DNA from: an uncultured Brevundimonas sp.
GTDB taxonomy: Bacteria; Pseudomonadota; Alphaproteobacteria; Caulobacterales; Caulobacteraceae
Direction: 5' to 3'
DNA: 11,385 nt
Assembly (NCBI GenBank): GCA_946885435.1
Contig: CAMPGL010000057.1
Coordinates: 1 to 11,385, forward strand
Under the pieces are notes generated by a model, which worked only from the letters and a program-made list of their open reading frames with translations, was not told where the DNA came from and made no database searches. Numbering within the stretch: position 1 is the first letter of the stretch; each line of letters begins with the position of its first letter. Positions 1 through 6,669 of the stretch are shown piece by piece. The position numbers were made by a program, and so were the translations under genes.

Positions 1-262
1 CGTAGTCGAGCGGGTGATCCTCGACCTCGACCGCCAGCCGCTTCACCGCCGGATCACGCGACGGCGCCTTGGTTACGGCCCAGGACTTCAGCACCCCGTC
101 GTGCTCGATGCGGAAGTCGTAGTGCAGCCGCGTCGCCGCATGGCGCTGGATCAGGAACCTGCCGCCAAGCGCCTTGCGCGGCGTCTTGCGGCCCTTGGGC
201 TCGGGGGTGTCCCCGAAGTTCCGCATCCGCTGATAGGTGTCGAGCTCGCCGCGCGCCGCCAT
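1..262 (-). CDS. ligD: LigD-type DNA repair protein, N-terminal 3'-phosphoesterase domain (partial, runs off left edge)
   Basis: The first 87 residues of a protein opening with the LigD phosphoesterase (PE) domain, which trims 3'-phosphates and 3'-ribonucleotides from DNA ends during Ku-dependent end joining. The metal and phosphate residues of the family are visible: H41, H47, D49 and R51 in the stretch [16 protein letters not shown], and H83 in EVEDHPLDY. These sit one residue off H42, H48, D50, R52 and H84 of Pseudomonas LigD. The typical [29 protein letters not shown] segment follows. The ATG at 262-260 is preceded by a good GGAGG (273-269). The gene is divergent from the trehalose operon. 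The rest lies outside the window, so I cannot tell whether it is a full LigD (PE, ligase and polymerase domains) or a stand-alone PE protein. Domain identity is very likely; the gene symbol is provisional. Confidence 0.85.
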   Translation of the reverse strand, partial: MAARGELDTYQRMRNFGDTPEPKGRKTPRKALGGRFLIQRHAATRLHYDFRIEHDGVLKSWAVTKAPSRDPAVKRLAVEVEDHPLDY

Positions 263-281
263 GAGGGTCCTCCGACGGTCC

Positions 282-307
282 AACGCCCGAGACGAAACTT
301 CGCTTCC
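282..307 (-). promoter_or_regulatory. Possible EcfG/SigT-type promoter for the ligD-like gene (weak)
   Basis: On the minus strand GGAAG (307-303) is followed after 17 nt by CGTT (285-282). The alphaproteobacterial general-stress consensus is GGAAC-N16/17-CGTT, so only the last base of the -35 element differs. A start near 275 would leave a very short leader carrying the GGAGG at 273-269. Rhizobial end-joining genes are known general-stress targets, which makes the site worth noting, but one mismatch in a short motif is weak evidence. Confidence 0.3.
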
Positions 308-314
308 CAGGGCG

Positions 315-339
315 GGAACGGAGCCAAGCTTGACAGGTT
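315..339 (+). promoter_or_regulatory. EcfG/SigT-type general stress promoter for the otsB operon
   Basis: GGAAC at 315-319, a 16-nt spacer, then GGTT at 336-339. This matches the general stress sigma factor consensus of Alphaproteobacteria (GGAAC-N16/17-CGTT) at the full -35 element, at the spacing, and at three of four -10 bases. Transcription would begin near 345-348, just before the operon. Trehalose synthesis genes are classic targets of this response. The motif match is seen directly; its use is inferred. Confidence 0.55.
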
Positions 340-358
340 AAGCCCCGGAGCCTTGAAT
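330..358 (+). promoter_or_regulatory. Sigma70-like promoter overlapping the stress promoter, upstream of otsB
   Basis: A perfect TTGACA (330-335), a 17-nt spacer and TTGAAT (353-358; four of six matches to TATAAT). The -35 hexamer lies in the spacer of the GGAAC/GGTT site, so the two polymerase forms could not bind together. A start about 7 nt past the -10 falls near 365, which would make an mRNA beginning almost at the ATG at 367 (leaderless or nearly so). Confidence 0.45.
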
Positions 359-366
359 TGCGGGAC

Positions 367-1143
367 ATGCACAAATTGATCGAACCAACGGCGCAGGGCG
401 AGGGCCCGGCGTCGACACGGCCGCGTCCCCCCGCCATCGAGCCCGGACGCGACGCCCTGTTCCTTGACCTGGACGGGACGCTGGCGGCCATTCGGCCCCA
501 CCCCGGAGACGTCGGCCCCGAGGCGCGGCGCACGGAGCTGATGCGTCGGCTGGGCGAACGCCTGTCCGGCCGGGTGGCCGTGGTCACCGGCCGCTCGCTG
601 GAAGAGGCCGACCGCATCCTGGACGGCGCCTGCGGTCCGCTCGCCGCCGTGCATGGCCTCGTGGTGCGAGGTCCTGACGGCGCGCTGGACGCGCCCGAGG
701 CCTCGGCCGCCGTCGCCCAGGCGCACCAGGCATTGACTGACTTCGCCGAGGGCCACGACGGCCTGCTGGTGGAGGACAAGGGCGTCAGCGTCGGCCTCCA
801 TTATCGGGCCGCGCCTGACCTGCAAGGCGAGGCGGAGCGCCTCGGACACGATCTGGCCGAACGACACGGTCTTTCGGCCCAGCCCGGCGACATGGTGTTC
901 GAGCTGCGCCAGCCAGGCGCGAACAAGGGCTCGGCGGTGCGCAGGCTGATGGCGCTCGATGAGTTCGCGGGCGCGCGACCCATCTTCGTCGGCGACGACC
1001 TGACGGACGAGGACGGCTTCGCCGCGGCCCAGGACCTGGGCGGCTATGCGGTGCTGGTCGGGCCTCGGGAGCCGTCAGGCGCCGACTACGGCCTGGCCGA
1101 CGTCGAGGCGGTGTTCGCGTGGCTTGAAGAGGCCGTGGCGTGA
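367..1143 (+). CDS. otsB: Trehalose-6-phosphate phosphatase OtsB
   Basis: A HAD-superfamily phosphatase that removes phosphate from trehalose-6-phosphate, the last step of the OtsAB pathway, in the cytoplasm. From the ATG at 367 the protein has 258 residues, normal for OtsB. Motifs in order: DLDGT (D34 nucleophile, D36 acid/base), VTGR (motif II), EDKGVSVGLHYR (cap-domain substrate segment typical of OtsB), NKG with the motif III lysine, and GDDLTDED (motif IV, magnesium ligands) near residue 210. A TTG at 358 in the same frame adds three residues and has GGAG at 347-350, well spaced. I prefer ATG because that TTG lies in a good -10 element, but both are possible. First gene of the operon; its TGA overlaps the GTG of the GH15 gene (1140-1143). 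Confidence 0.93.
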   Translation: MHKLIEPTAQGEGPASTRPRPPAIEPGRDALFLDLDGTLAAIRPHPGDVGPEARRTELMRRLGERLSGRVAVVTGRSLEEADRILDGACGPLAAVHGLVVRGPDGALDAPEASAAVAQAHQALTDFAEGHDGLLVEDKGVSVGLHYRAAPDLQGEAERLGHDLAERHGLSAQPGDMVFELRQPGANKGSAVRRLMALDEFAGARPIFVGDDLTDEDGFAAAQDLGGYAVLVGPREPSGADYGLADVEAVFAWLEEAVA

Positions 1144-2936
1144 GCATCGACCTGAACCTGGCGCCGATCGGCAATTGCGCGGTCAGCGGGCTTGTCGACT
1201 CCGGCGGCCGGATGGTCTGGGCCTGTCTGCCGCGCGTCGACGCCGATCCTTTCTTCTCCAGCCTGTTGAACGGGATCGAACCGTCCGGCGAGAACGCCGC
1301 GGGGCTCTGGGCCGTCGAGGCCGTCCGGCCCGCGCGATGCGAACAGACCTATCTGCGCAACACGGCCGTGCTGCGCACGCTGATCACCGACGAGACCGGA
1401 GCATCGTTCGAGATCCTCGACTTCTCGCCGCGCCTGAAGCTGTTCGGACGAACCTTCCGGCCGCCGGCCTTCGCGCGTCTGGTCCGCCCGGTCTCGGGGG
1501 CGCCGCGCATCCGGGTGCGCATGCGGCCCACGCAGAACTGGGGCGAGGGCCCAGCCCCGGCGCGCGCCGGATCGAACCACATCAGCTACCAGGGCGCCGA
1601 CATGGCCGTGCGCCTGAACACCTCCGGGTCGGTCTCGGCCATCCTGGAGGAGCGTGTCTTCCGGCTGGAGGAGCCGCTCGCCCTCTACCTCGGGCCCGAC
1701 GAGCCGTTCGACGGCGACGTGCTGTCCGGCGTGGAGCGGTTCCTGGCGGAGACCAAGCAGTACTGGCGCGAGTGGGTCCGCACCCTGGCCATCCCGCTGG
1801 ACTGGCAGGCCGAGGTGATCCGCGCGGCCATCACGCTCAAGCTCTGCGTCTACGAGGAGACTGGCGCGATCGTCGCGGCCATGACCACCTCGATCCCCGA
1901 GTTCCCTGACAGTGGGCGCAACTGGGACTACCGCTACTGCTGGATCCGCGACGCCTATTACGTCGTCCAGGCGCTGACGCGGCTGGGCGCGGCGGACATC
2001 CTGGAGAACTACCTCGCCTATCTGAGGAACATCATCGACGCGGCCGACGGCGGCCATATCCAGCCGCTCTACGGCGTCGGAATGGAGGCCGAACTGACGG
2101 AGCGGGAGGCCGAGCACCTCGCCGGCTATCGCGGCATGGGCCCGGTCCGGATCGGCAACCAGGCGCACGAGCACATCCAGAACGACGTGTACGGACAGAT
2201 CGTCCTGTCGACGATCCAGGCCTTCTTCGACGAACGCCTGCTGCGTCCCGCCAACCTGGAGGACTTCGTCTCGCTGGAGCGGGTCGGCGAGCAGGCCTTC
2301 CGCCTCTATGACAGCCCCGACGCCGGTCTCTGGGAGCTGCGGACCCGGGCCCATATCCACACCTACAGCGCCGCCATGTGCTGGGCCGCCTGCGACCGGC
2401 TGGCCAAGGCCGCGGACCGGCTGGAGCTGCCCGACCGGGCCGAACACTGGCGCGGCCGCGCCGCCACCGTGCGCGCCGCCATCGAGGCCCGCGCCTATGT
2501 CGAGGGGGAGAACAAGTTCTCGGCCATGTTCGACGTCGACGAACTGGACGCCTCCCTGCTCCAGCTGGTCGACCTGGGTTTCATCAGCCCGGAGGATCCG
2601 CGCCACCGGGGCACCCTTCGGGCGGTCGAGAAGGGCCTGAAGAAAGGCTCGAACCTCTTCCGATACATCACCCCGGACGACTTCGGCGAGCCCGAGGCGG
2701 CCTTCAACTTCTGCACCTTCTGGTACATCGAGGCGCTGCAGCGCGATGGCCAGACGGAGGCCGCGCGCAGCCTGTTCGAGGAGATGCTGGCCCGGCGCAA
2801 CTCGGTCGGCCTCCTGTCGGAGGACATCAGCCTCGAAGACGGCACGCTGTGGGGGAACTACCCCCAGACCTATTCGCTGGTCGGGCTGATCAACTGCGCG
2901 AGCCTGCTGTCGCGACCGTGGAGCACGGCGCGATGA
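1140..2936 (+). CDS. Glycoside hydrolase family 15 (trehalase/glucoamylase-like) in the trehalose operon
   Basis: A 598-residue cytoplasmic enzyme with no signal peptide. Residues about 5-200 match the trehalase-like N-terminal beta domain (APIGNCAVSGLVDSGGRMVW, CLPRVDADPFFSSLL). Residues about 220-595 form the (alpha/alpha)6 barrel of GH15. Family landmarks are GRNWDYRYCWIRDA (259-272), QNDVYGQIV (347-355), LWELR with the likely general acid E399, and LLSEDI with the likely base E561 just before WGNYPQTYSLVGLINCASLL. GH15 enzymes invert at alpha-glucosidic bonds; mycobacterial and archaeal members of this architecture include trehalases, so trehalose is the natural guess from context. Glucoamylase or another alpha-glucosidase activity cannot be excluded. 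The GTG start overlaps the otsB TGA and has GAAGAGG a few bases upstream inside otsB, so translation is probably coupled. The gene ends in an ATGA overlap with otsA. Confidence 0.9.
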   Translation: MSIDLNLAPIGNCAVSGLVDSGGRMVWACLPRVDADPFFSSLLNGIEPSGENAAGLWAVEAVRPARCEQTYLRNTAVLRTLITDETGASFEILDFSPRLKLFGRTFRPPAFARLVRPVSGAPRIRVRMRPTQNWGEGPAPARAGSNHISYQGADMAVRLNTSGSVSAILEERVFRLEEPLALYLGPDEPFDGDVLSGVERFLAETKQYWREWVRTLAIPLDWQAEVIRAAITLKLCVYEETGAIVAAMTTSIPEFPDSGRNWDYRYCWIRDAYYVVQALTRLGAADILENYLAYLRNIIDAADGGHIQPLYGVGMEAELTEREAEHLAGYRGMGPVRIGNQAHEHIQNDVYGQIVLSTIQAFFDERLLRPANLEDFVSLERVGEQAFRLYDSPDAGLWELRTRAHIHTYSAAMCWAACDRLAKAADRLELPDRAEHWRGRAATVRAAIEARAYVEGENKFSAMFDVDELDASLLQLVDLGFISPEDPRHRGTLRAVEKGLKKGSNLFRYITPDDFGEPEAAFNFCTFWYIEALQRDGQTEAARSLFEEMLARRNSVGLLSEDISLEDGTLWGNYPQTYSLVGLINCASLLSRPWSTAR

Positions 2937-4348
2937 GCCGGCTGATCGTCATCTCCAACCGCGTCACTCCCGCTGACGGCGAAGGCAAGGCGGGCGGCCT
3001 CGCCGTCGCCCTGACCGCCGCCCTGAAAGCCTATTCCGGCATCTGGTTCGGCTGGAGCGGTGAGACGACCGAGGTGTTCACCGGCCAGGCCCGAATCCGA
3101 GAGGCCGGCGGCGTGACGACGGCGGTGGTCGACCTCGAGCCCGAGGACGTGGCGGAGTATTACGACGGGTACGCCAATGCGACCCTCTGGCCGCTGTTCC
3201 ACTATCGCATCGACCTGACGGCCTACGACCGGGCCTTCGACAAGGGCTATCAGCGAGTCAACCGCGCCTTCGCCAAGGCCCTGTTTCCCCTGATCCAGCC
3301 GGACGACCTGATCTGGGTGCACGACTACCACCTGATCCCGATCGCCGAGGAGCTGAGGGCGCTCGGGGCCGAGAACCCGATGGGCTTCTTCCTCCACATT
3401 CCGTGGCCGGCCCACCAGGTGTTCACGACCCTGCCGCGACACCGCGACCTGGTGAAGGCGCTGTTCGCCTATGACCTCGTGGGCTTCCAGACGGACGACT
3501 CCGTTGAGGCCTTGCAGGGCTATGTGCTGGAGGAAGCCGGCGGCTCGGTCGCGGCAGACGGGCGGCTGGCCTGCTTCGGACGCAAGGTGCGGGTGAAGGC
3601 CTTTCCGATCGGCCTGGATTTCGAGGGCTTCCAGGCGCAGGCCGCCTCGCGCCCAGCGATCCGCACCTACGATCGGATGGCGGCGCACGGAGCCTTCCGT
3701 ACGCTCATCGTCGGCGTCGAACGGCTCGACTATTCCAAGGGGATCGACGAGCGTCTCAGCGGCTTCGAGCGGTTCCTCGAGCGATATCCGGACCAGGCGC
3801 GGCAGGTGATGATGCTGCAGATCGCGCCCTCCTCGCGTGAAACGGTGGAAGCCTATCAGGACCTTCGCGACCGGATCGCGGCTCGGGTGGGGGACATCAA
3901 CAGCCGCTATGCCGACGTCGACTGGGCCCCGATCCGCTATGTGAACCGAGGCTACACCCGGGCCGAGCTGGCCGGGGTCTATCGCGCCTGCAAGGTCGGC
4001 ATCGTCACGCCGCTTCGCGACGGGATGAACCTGGTCGCCAAGGAGTATGTCGCCGCTCAGGACCCCAACGATCCCGGGGTGCTGATTCTGTCCCGTTTCG
4101 CGGGCGCGGCGGCGCAGCTCAGCGAGGCGCTGATCGTCAATCCGTACGACCCGGACAATATCGCCGATGCGCTGCATCGCGCCATCGACATGCCGCTGGA
4201 CGAACGCCGCGACCGGCACGCGGCCCTGCTCGAAAACGTGCGCACCCAAGACGTGCGCTGGTGGCGGGACGACTTCGTCGAGACCCTGAAGTCCGAGGGC
4301 GCGTCAGCCCTCGAGGGGCCAGAGCCAAGCGGCGCCGCGGACGCCTGA
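2933..4348 (+). CDS. otsA: Trehalose-6-phosphate synthase OtsA (GT20)
   Basis: Joins glucose from UDP-glucose to glucose-6-phosphate to give trehalose-6-phosphate, the substrate of OtsB. The 471 residues match the usual OtsA length. GT20 signatures: VISNRV with R10 and AGGLAVAL (20-27) for glucose-6-phosphate and nucleotide sugar, Y78 and W86, LIWVHDYHLIPIAEELR (D131), GFFLHIPWPA, VGVERLDYSKGIDERL (R264 and K269 contact the UDP phosphates), TPLRDGMNLVAKEYVAAQ (D363, E371), and LSRFAGAAAQL. ATG at 2933 overlaps the GH15 TGA by 4 nt; GGAG at 2920-2923 is its likely ribosome site. The last 20 or so residues are a low-complexity Ala/Gly/Glu/Pro tail, and this part overlaps the 3' end of the convergent fructokinase gene. 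Third gene of the operon; no terminator hairpin is visible after it. Confidence 0.95.
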   Translation: MSRLIVISNRVTPADGEGKAGGLAVALTAALKAYSGIWFGWSGETTEVFTGQARIREAGGVTTAVVDLEPEDVAEYYDGYANATLWPLFHYRIDLTAYDRAFDKGYQRVNRAFAKALFPLIQPDDLIWVHDYHLIPIAEELRALGAENPMGFFLHIPWPAHQVFTTLPRHRDLVKALFAYDLVGFQTDDSVEALQGYVLEEAGGSVAADGRLACFGRKVRVKAFPIGLDFEGFQAQAASRPAIRTYDRMAAHGAFRTLIVGVERLDYSKGIDERLSGFERFLERYPDQARQVMMLQIAPSSRETVEAYQDLRDRIAARVGDINSRYADVDWAPIRYVNRGYTRAELAGVYRACKVGIVTPLRDGMNLVAKEYVAAQDPNDPGVLILSRFAGAAAQLSEALIVNPYDPDNIADALHRAIDMPLDERRDRHAALLENVRTQDVRWWRDDFVETLKSEGASALEGPEPSGAADA

Positions 4349-5221
4349 CGAATCTCCGTGGGCCGCGCGCCGCACGGGCGTGGTCAGGGTGTCGGAGAAG
4401 ACGTACGGCCGCATCGCTTCGGCAGCGCCGTCGATGATCTCCGGCACGTTGGAAAGGCCGCCGGCGATGACGAAGACGTCCGGATCGACCAGGTTCACGA
4501 CATTGGCCAGCGCCCGGCCCAGTCGGTCGCGGTGCCGGGCCAGGGCGGCCGTGGTGTCCGCGTCCCCCGCGCGCGCCTCGCGGATGATCTCGTCGCCCTT
4601 CAGCGTACGGCCTGAGGCTTCGCGAAAATCGCGTTCGAGGCCCGATCCCGACAGGTAGGTCTCCAGACAGTTCGTGTGGCCGCACCAGCAGCGCGTCCCC
4701 GGAACCTCGTCCTCGCGCGGCCAGGGCAGGGGGGTGTGGCCCCACTCGCCGGCCACGCCGTTGCGGCCCTGGATCAGCCCGCCGTTGACCACCAGACCCC
4801 CGCCGCAGCCGGTGCCGAGGATGATGGCGAAGACCACCGCGCCGTCCGCGCCCGCGCCGTCCATGGCTTCGGACAGGGCCATGCAGTTGGCGTCGTTGGC
4901 CACGCGCACGGGACGCTCCAGCCGCCGCTCCAGATCGTCATGCAGCGGAAGGCCGTTCAGCCAGACGCTGTTGGCGTTGCGCATCAGGCCCGACACCGGC
5001 GAGATCGAGCCGGGCACGCCGACCCCGACGCGCGCGAAGCGCTGGCCCGTCTCCGCCTCGACCGCCTCCACGAGCGTGGCGACGGTTTCGAGCAGGGCGT
5101 CGTAGGAGCCGGGATTGGGCCGACGGATTCGGGCGACGACCTCGCCGTCGGTAGCGACGGCCGCGGCCTCGATCTTGGTGCCGCCGAGGTCGATTCCGAG
5201 ACGCAAGGGAGATGAACTCAT
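4304..5221 (-). CDS. mak: ROK-family fructokinase (Mak-type)
   Basis: A 305-residue sugar kinase of the ROK family, phosphorylating fructose (possibly also mannose or glucose) with ATP in the cytoplasm. It shows the phosphate motif DLGGTK (11-16), PGSISPVSGLMRNANSVWLNG (70-90), VANDAN with catalytic base D110, GTGCGGG (136-142), EWGH with H162, and the structural zinc motif CWCGHTNC (C178, C180, C185). The C-terminus HGDSSGVRGAAWLWP is, from memory, nearly that of E. coli Mak, which favours fructokinase over NagK or NanK. ATG at 5221-5219; the upstream purine stretch is weak. It starts 17 nt after the udgX stop, so it probably shares that transcript. Its conserved C-terminus is encoded opposite the tail of otsA (45-bp tail-to-tail overlap). 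Substrate is inferred from sequence only. Confidence 0.88.
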   Translation of the reverse strand: MSSSPLRLGIDLGGTKIEAAAVATDGEVVARIRRPNPGSYDALLETVATLVEAVEAETGQRFARVGVGVPGSISPVSGLMRNANSVWLNGLPLHDDLERRLERPVRVANDANCMALSEAMDGAGADGAVVFAIILGTGCGGGLVVNGGLIQGRNGVAGEWGHTPLPWPREDEVPGTRCWCGHTNCLETYLSGSGLERDFREASGRTLKGDEIIREARAGDADTTAALARHRDRLGRALANVVNLVDPDVFVIAGGLSNVPEIIDGAAEAMRPYVFSDTLTTPVRRAAHGDSSGVRGAAWLWPLEG

Positions 5222-5238
5222 CCGCCGCTTCTAGGGCC

Positions 5239-6669
5239 TCAGGCCGCCTGCGCGAAGAAGGGCCGTGCGAGCTTCAGGTCCCGCACGAACTGCGCGTAGG
5301 CCTCCGCCTTGGCGTCTTCGTCAGGCAGGCGAAGCAGATAGGACGGGTGGACGGTGATCAGCGCCTGGGCGCCGCCCTCCTGGAAACCCAGCACCCGGCC
5401 GCGGTTCTTGCCGATCGGCATGGCGCGGCCGAACAGCGACTGGGCCGCCGTCGCTCCCATGGCGATGACGAGGTCCGGCTTGATCAGGTCCAGCTCCCGC
5501 TCGACCCAGGGACGGCAGGCGCGGATCTCGCCGCCATCGGGCTTGGAGTGAATGCGCCGCTTGCCGCGCGGGACGAACTTGAAGTGCTTCACAGCATTGG
5601 TGACATAGGCCTTCGTGCGATCGACGCCGGCCTCGGCCATGGCCTTGTCGAGCATCTTGCCGGCGGGCCCCACGAACGGATGGCCGACGAGGTCCTCCTG
5701 ATCGCCGGGCTGTTCGCCGACGATGACCACGCGGGCGTTGCTCGGGCCCTCGCCGAAGACAGTCTGGGTCGCCGGCGCCCACAGCGGACAGGCGCGGCAG
5801 TCCATGGCCTCGGCTCGCAGGGCCTCCAGCGTCCCGGCCTGGGGCGCAGAGATGTCGGCACCGCGCGGCAGGCGCTGGGGCCGCGCATTGGGGGCGGTGG
5901 TCCCGGTGGCCACCATCTGGTCGCTCCTCCTCTGGGCGTCCTCGATCAGGGGAGCAATGAGCCGCGCCTCCGGCAGGTTCCGCCAGTATTTGACCGGCAT
6001 CTCCGAGCGCATGGCCCCGATCTTCAGCCGGGCCGGGTTGAAGATGGAGGCGTAGTAGTCGCGCCAGAGGTCCTCCATGGCGTCCTCGGTCGGCGCCTGG
6101 TCGCGCGTCGCGCCGGGCGCGATGGCCAGGGTCTCGCCGTCCCAGTGGGCGCTGGCCTCGGGCGTCAGGATCGACCAGCGCATGTTGGCGAAGCGCCGCA
6201 CGAAGAAGGGCGCGTTGCGCTCCAGGATGTGATGCTCCGGCTCGAACCAGGCGACGTGCCACTCGTCCTGGCCGATCCAGGCCTGCCGGAAACGGACGAA
6301 GGCGCGCATCTTGTGAATGTCGCGGCGCACCGACTTGGCCATGGCCTCGACGCCCGCCACGTCCGCATCGACCGAGACCTGCAGCAGGCCCAGCTTTTCC
6401 CTCAGTCGCCAGAGCAGGCGATAGAGCCGAGCGAACCGCTGCGGATCGCTGTGCAGGATCGCCGTCTCGGCCAGCTCGATGAAGGCGCGCGGAACCGTGA
6501 AGGGCGAGGTCGAGGCGGGCGGCGGCGTGGCCGAGCTGGCCAGCAGGTCCGTCGCGCCGCCCACCGACCAGACCACATCCTGCGGGCGCACCTCGGCCAT
6601 CAGCAGCCGGCGCGCCTCGGCCCGCCAGCCGTCGAAGTCGGTCTCGCTCTTCAGGACGACGCCGAGCAC
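5239..6669 (-). CDS. udgX: DUF4130-UdgX fusion: uracil-DNA glycosylase-superfamily protein that likely cross-links to uracil DNA
   Basis: A 476-residue two-domain protein. Residues about 1-245 match the DUF4130/TIGR03915 'DNA metabolism' domain (DPQRFARLYRLLWRLREKLG, FVRFRQAW, RNAPFFVRRFANMRWSILTP, LWRDYYASIFNPARLK). Residues about 275-470 are a family-4-like uracil-DNA glycosylase: CRACPLW (C291, C294), GEQPGDQEDLVGHPFVGPAGKMLD (318-341), KRRIH (370-374) and HPSYLLR (441-447). KRRIH is the hallmark loop of UdgX; in Mycobacterium smegmatis UdgX the equivalent histidine bonds covalently to the abasic site after uracil removal, so H374 is the predicted cross-linking residue. The GTG start shares a base with the TAG stop of the radical SAM gene (TAGTG), pointing to coupled translation. 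This fusion next to this radical SAM family is a recognised arrangement; what the DUF4130 half does is unknown. Confidence 0.92.
   Translation of the reverse strand: MLGVVLKSETDFDGWRAEARRLLMAEVRPQDVVWSVGGATDLLASSATPPPASTSPFTVPRAFIELAETAILHSDPQRFARLYRLLWRLREKLGLLQVSVDADVAGVEAMAKSVRRDIHKMRAFVRFRQAWIGQDEWHVAWFEPEHHILERNAPFFVRRFANMRWSILTPEASAHWDGETLAIAPGATRDQAPTEDAMEDLWRDYYASIFNPARLKIGAMRSEMPVKYWRNLPEARLIAPLIEDAQRRSDQMVATGTTAPNARPQRLPRGADISAPQAGTLEALRAEAMDCRACPLWAPATQTVFGEGPSNARVVIVGEQPGDQEDLVGHPFVGPAGKMLDKAMAEAGVDRTKAYVTNAVKHFKFVPRGKRRIHSKPDGGEIRACRPWVERELDLIKPDLVIAMGATAAQSLFGRAMPIGKNRGRVLGFQEGGAQALITVHPSYLLRLPDEDAKAEAYAQFVRDLKLARPFFAQAA

Noticed and set aside
1086..2606. 506-codon minus-strand frame opposite the GH15 gene
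   Set aside because: Shadow frame of GC-rich coding DNA with no family resemblance.
2870..4249. Long open frame on the minus strand opposite otsA (459 codons)
   Set aside because: Mirror frame of a high-GC gene; Arg/Gly/His/Val-rich translation with no recognisable domain, while the otsA frame carries all GT20 motifs.
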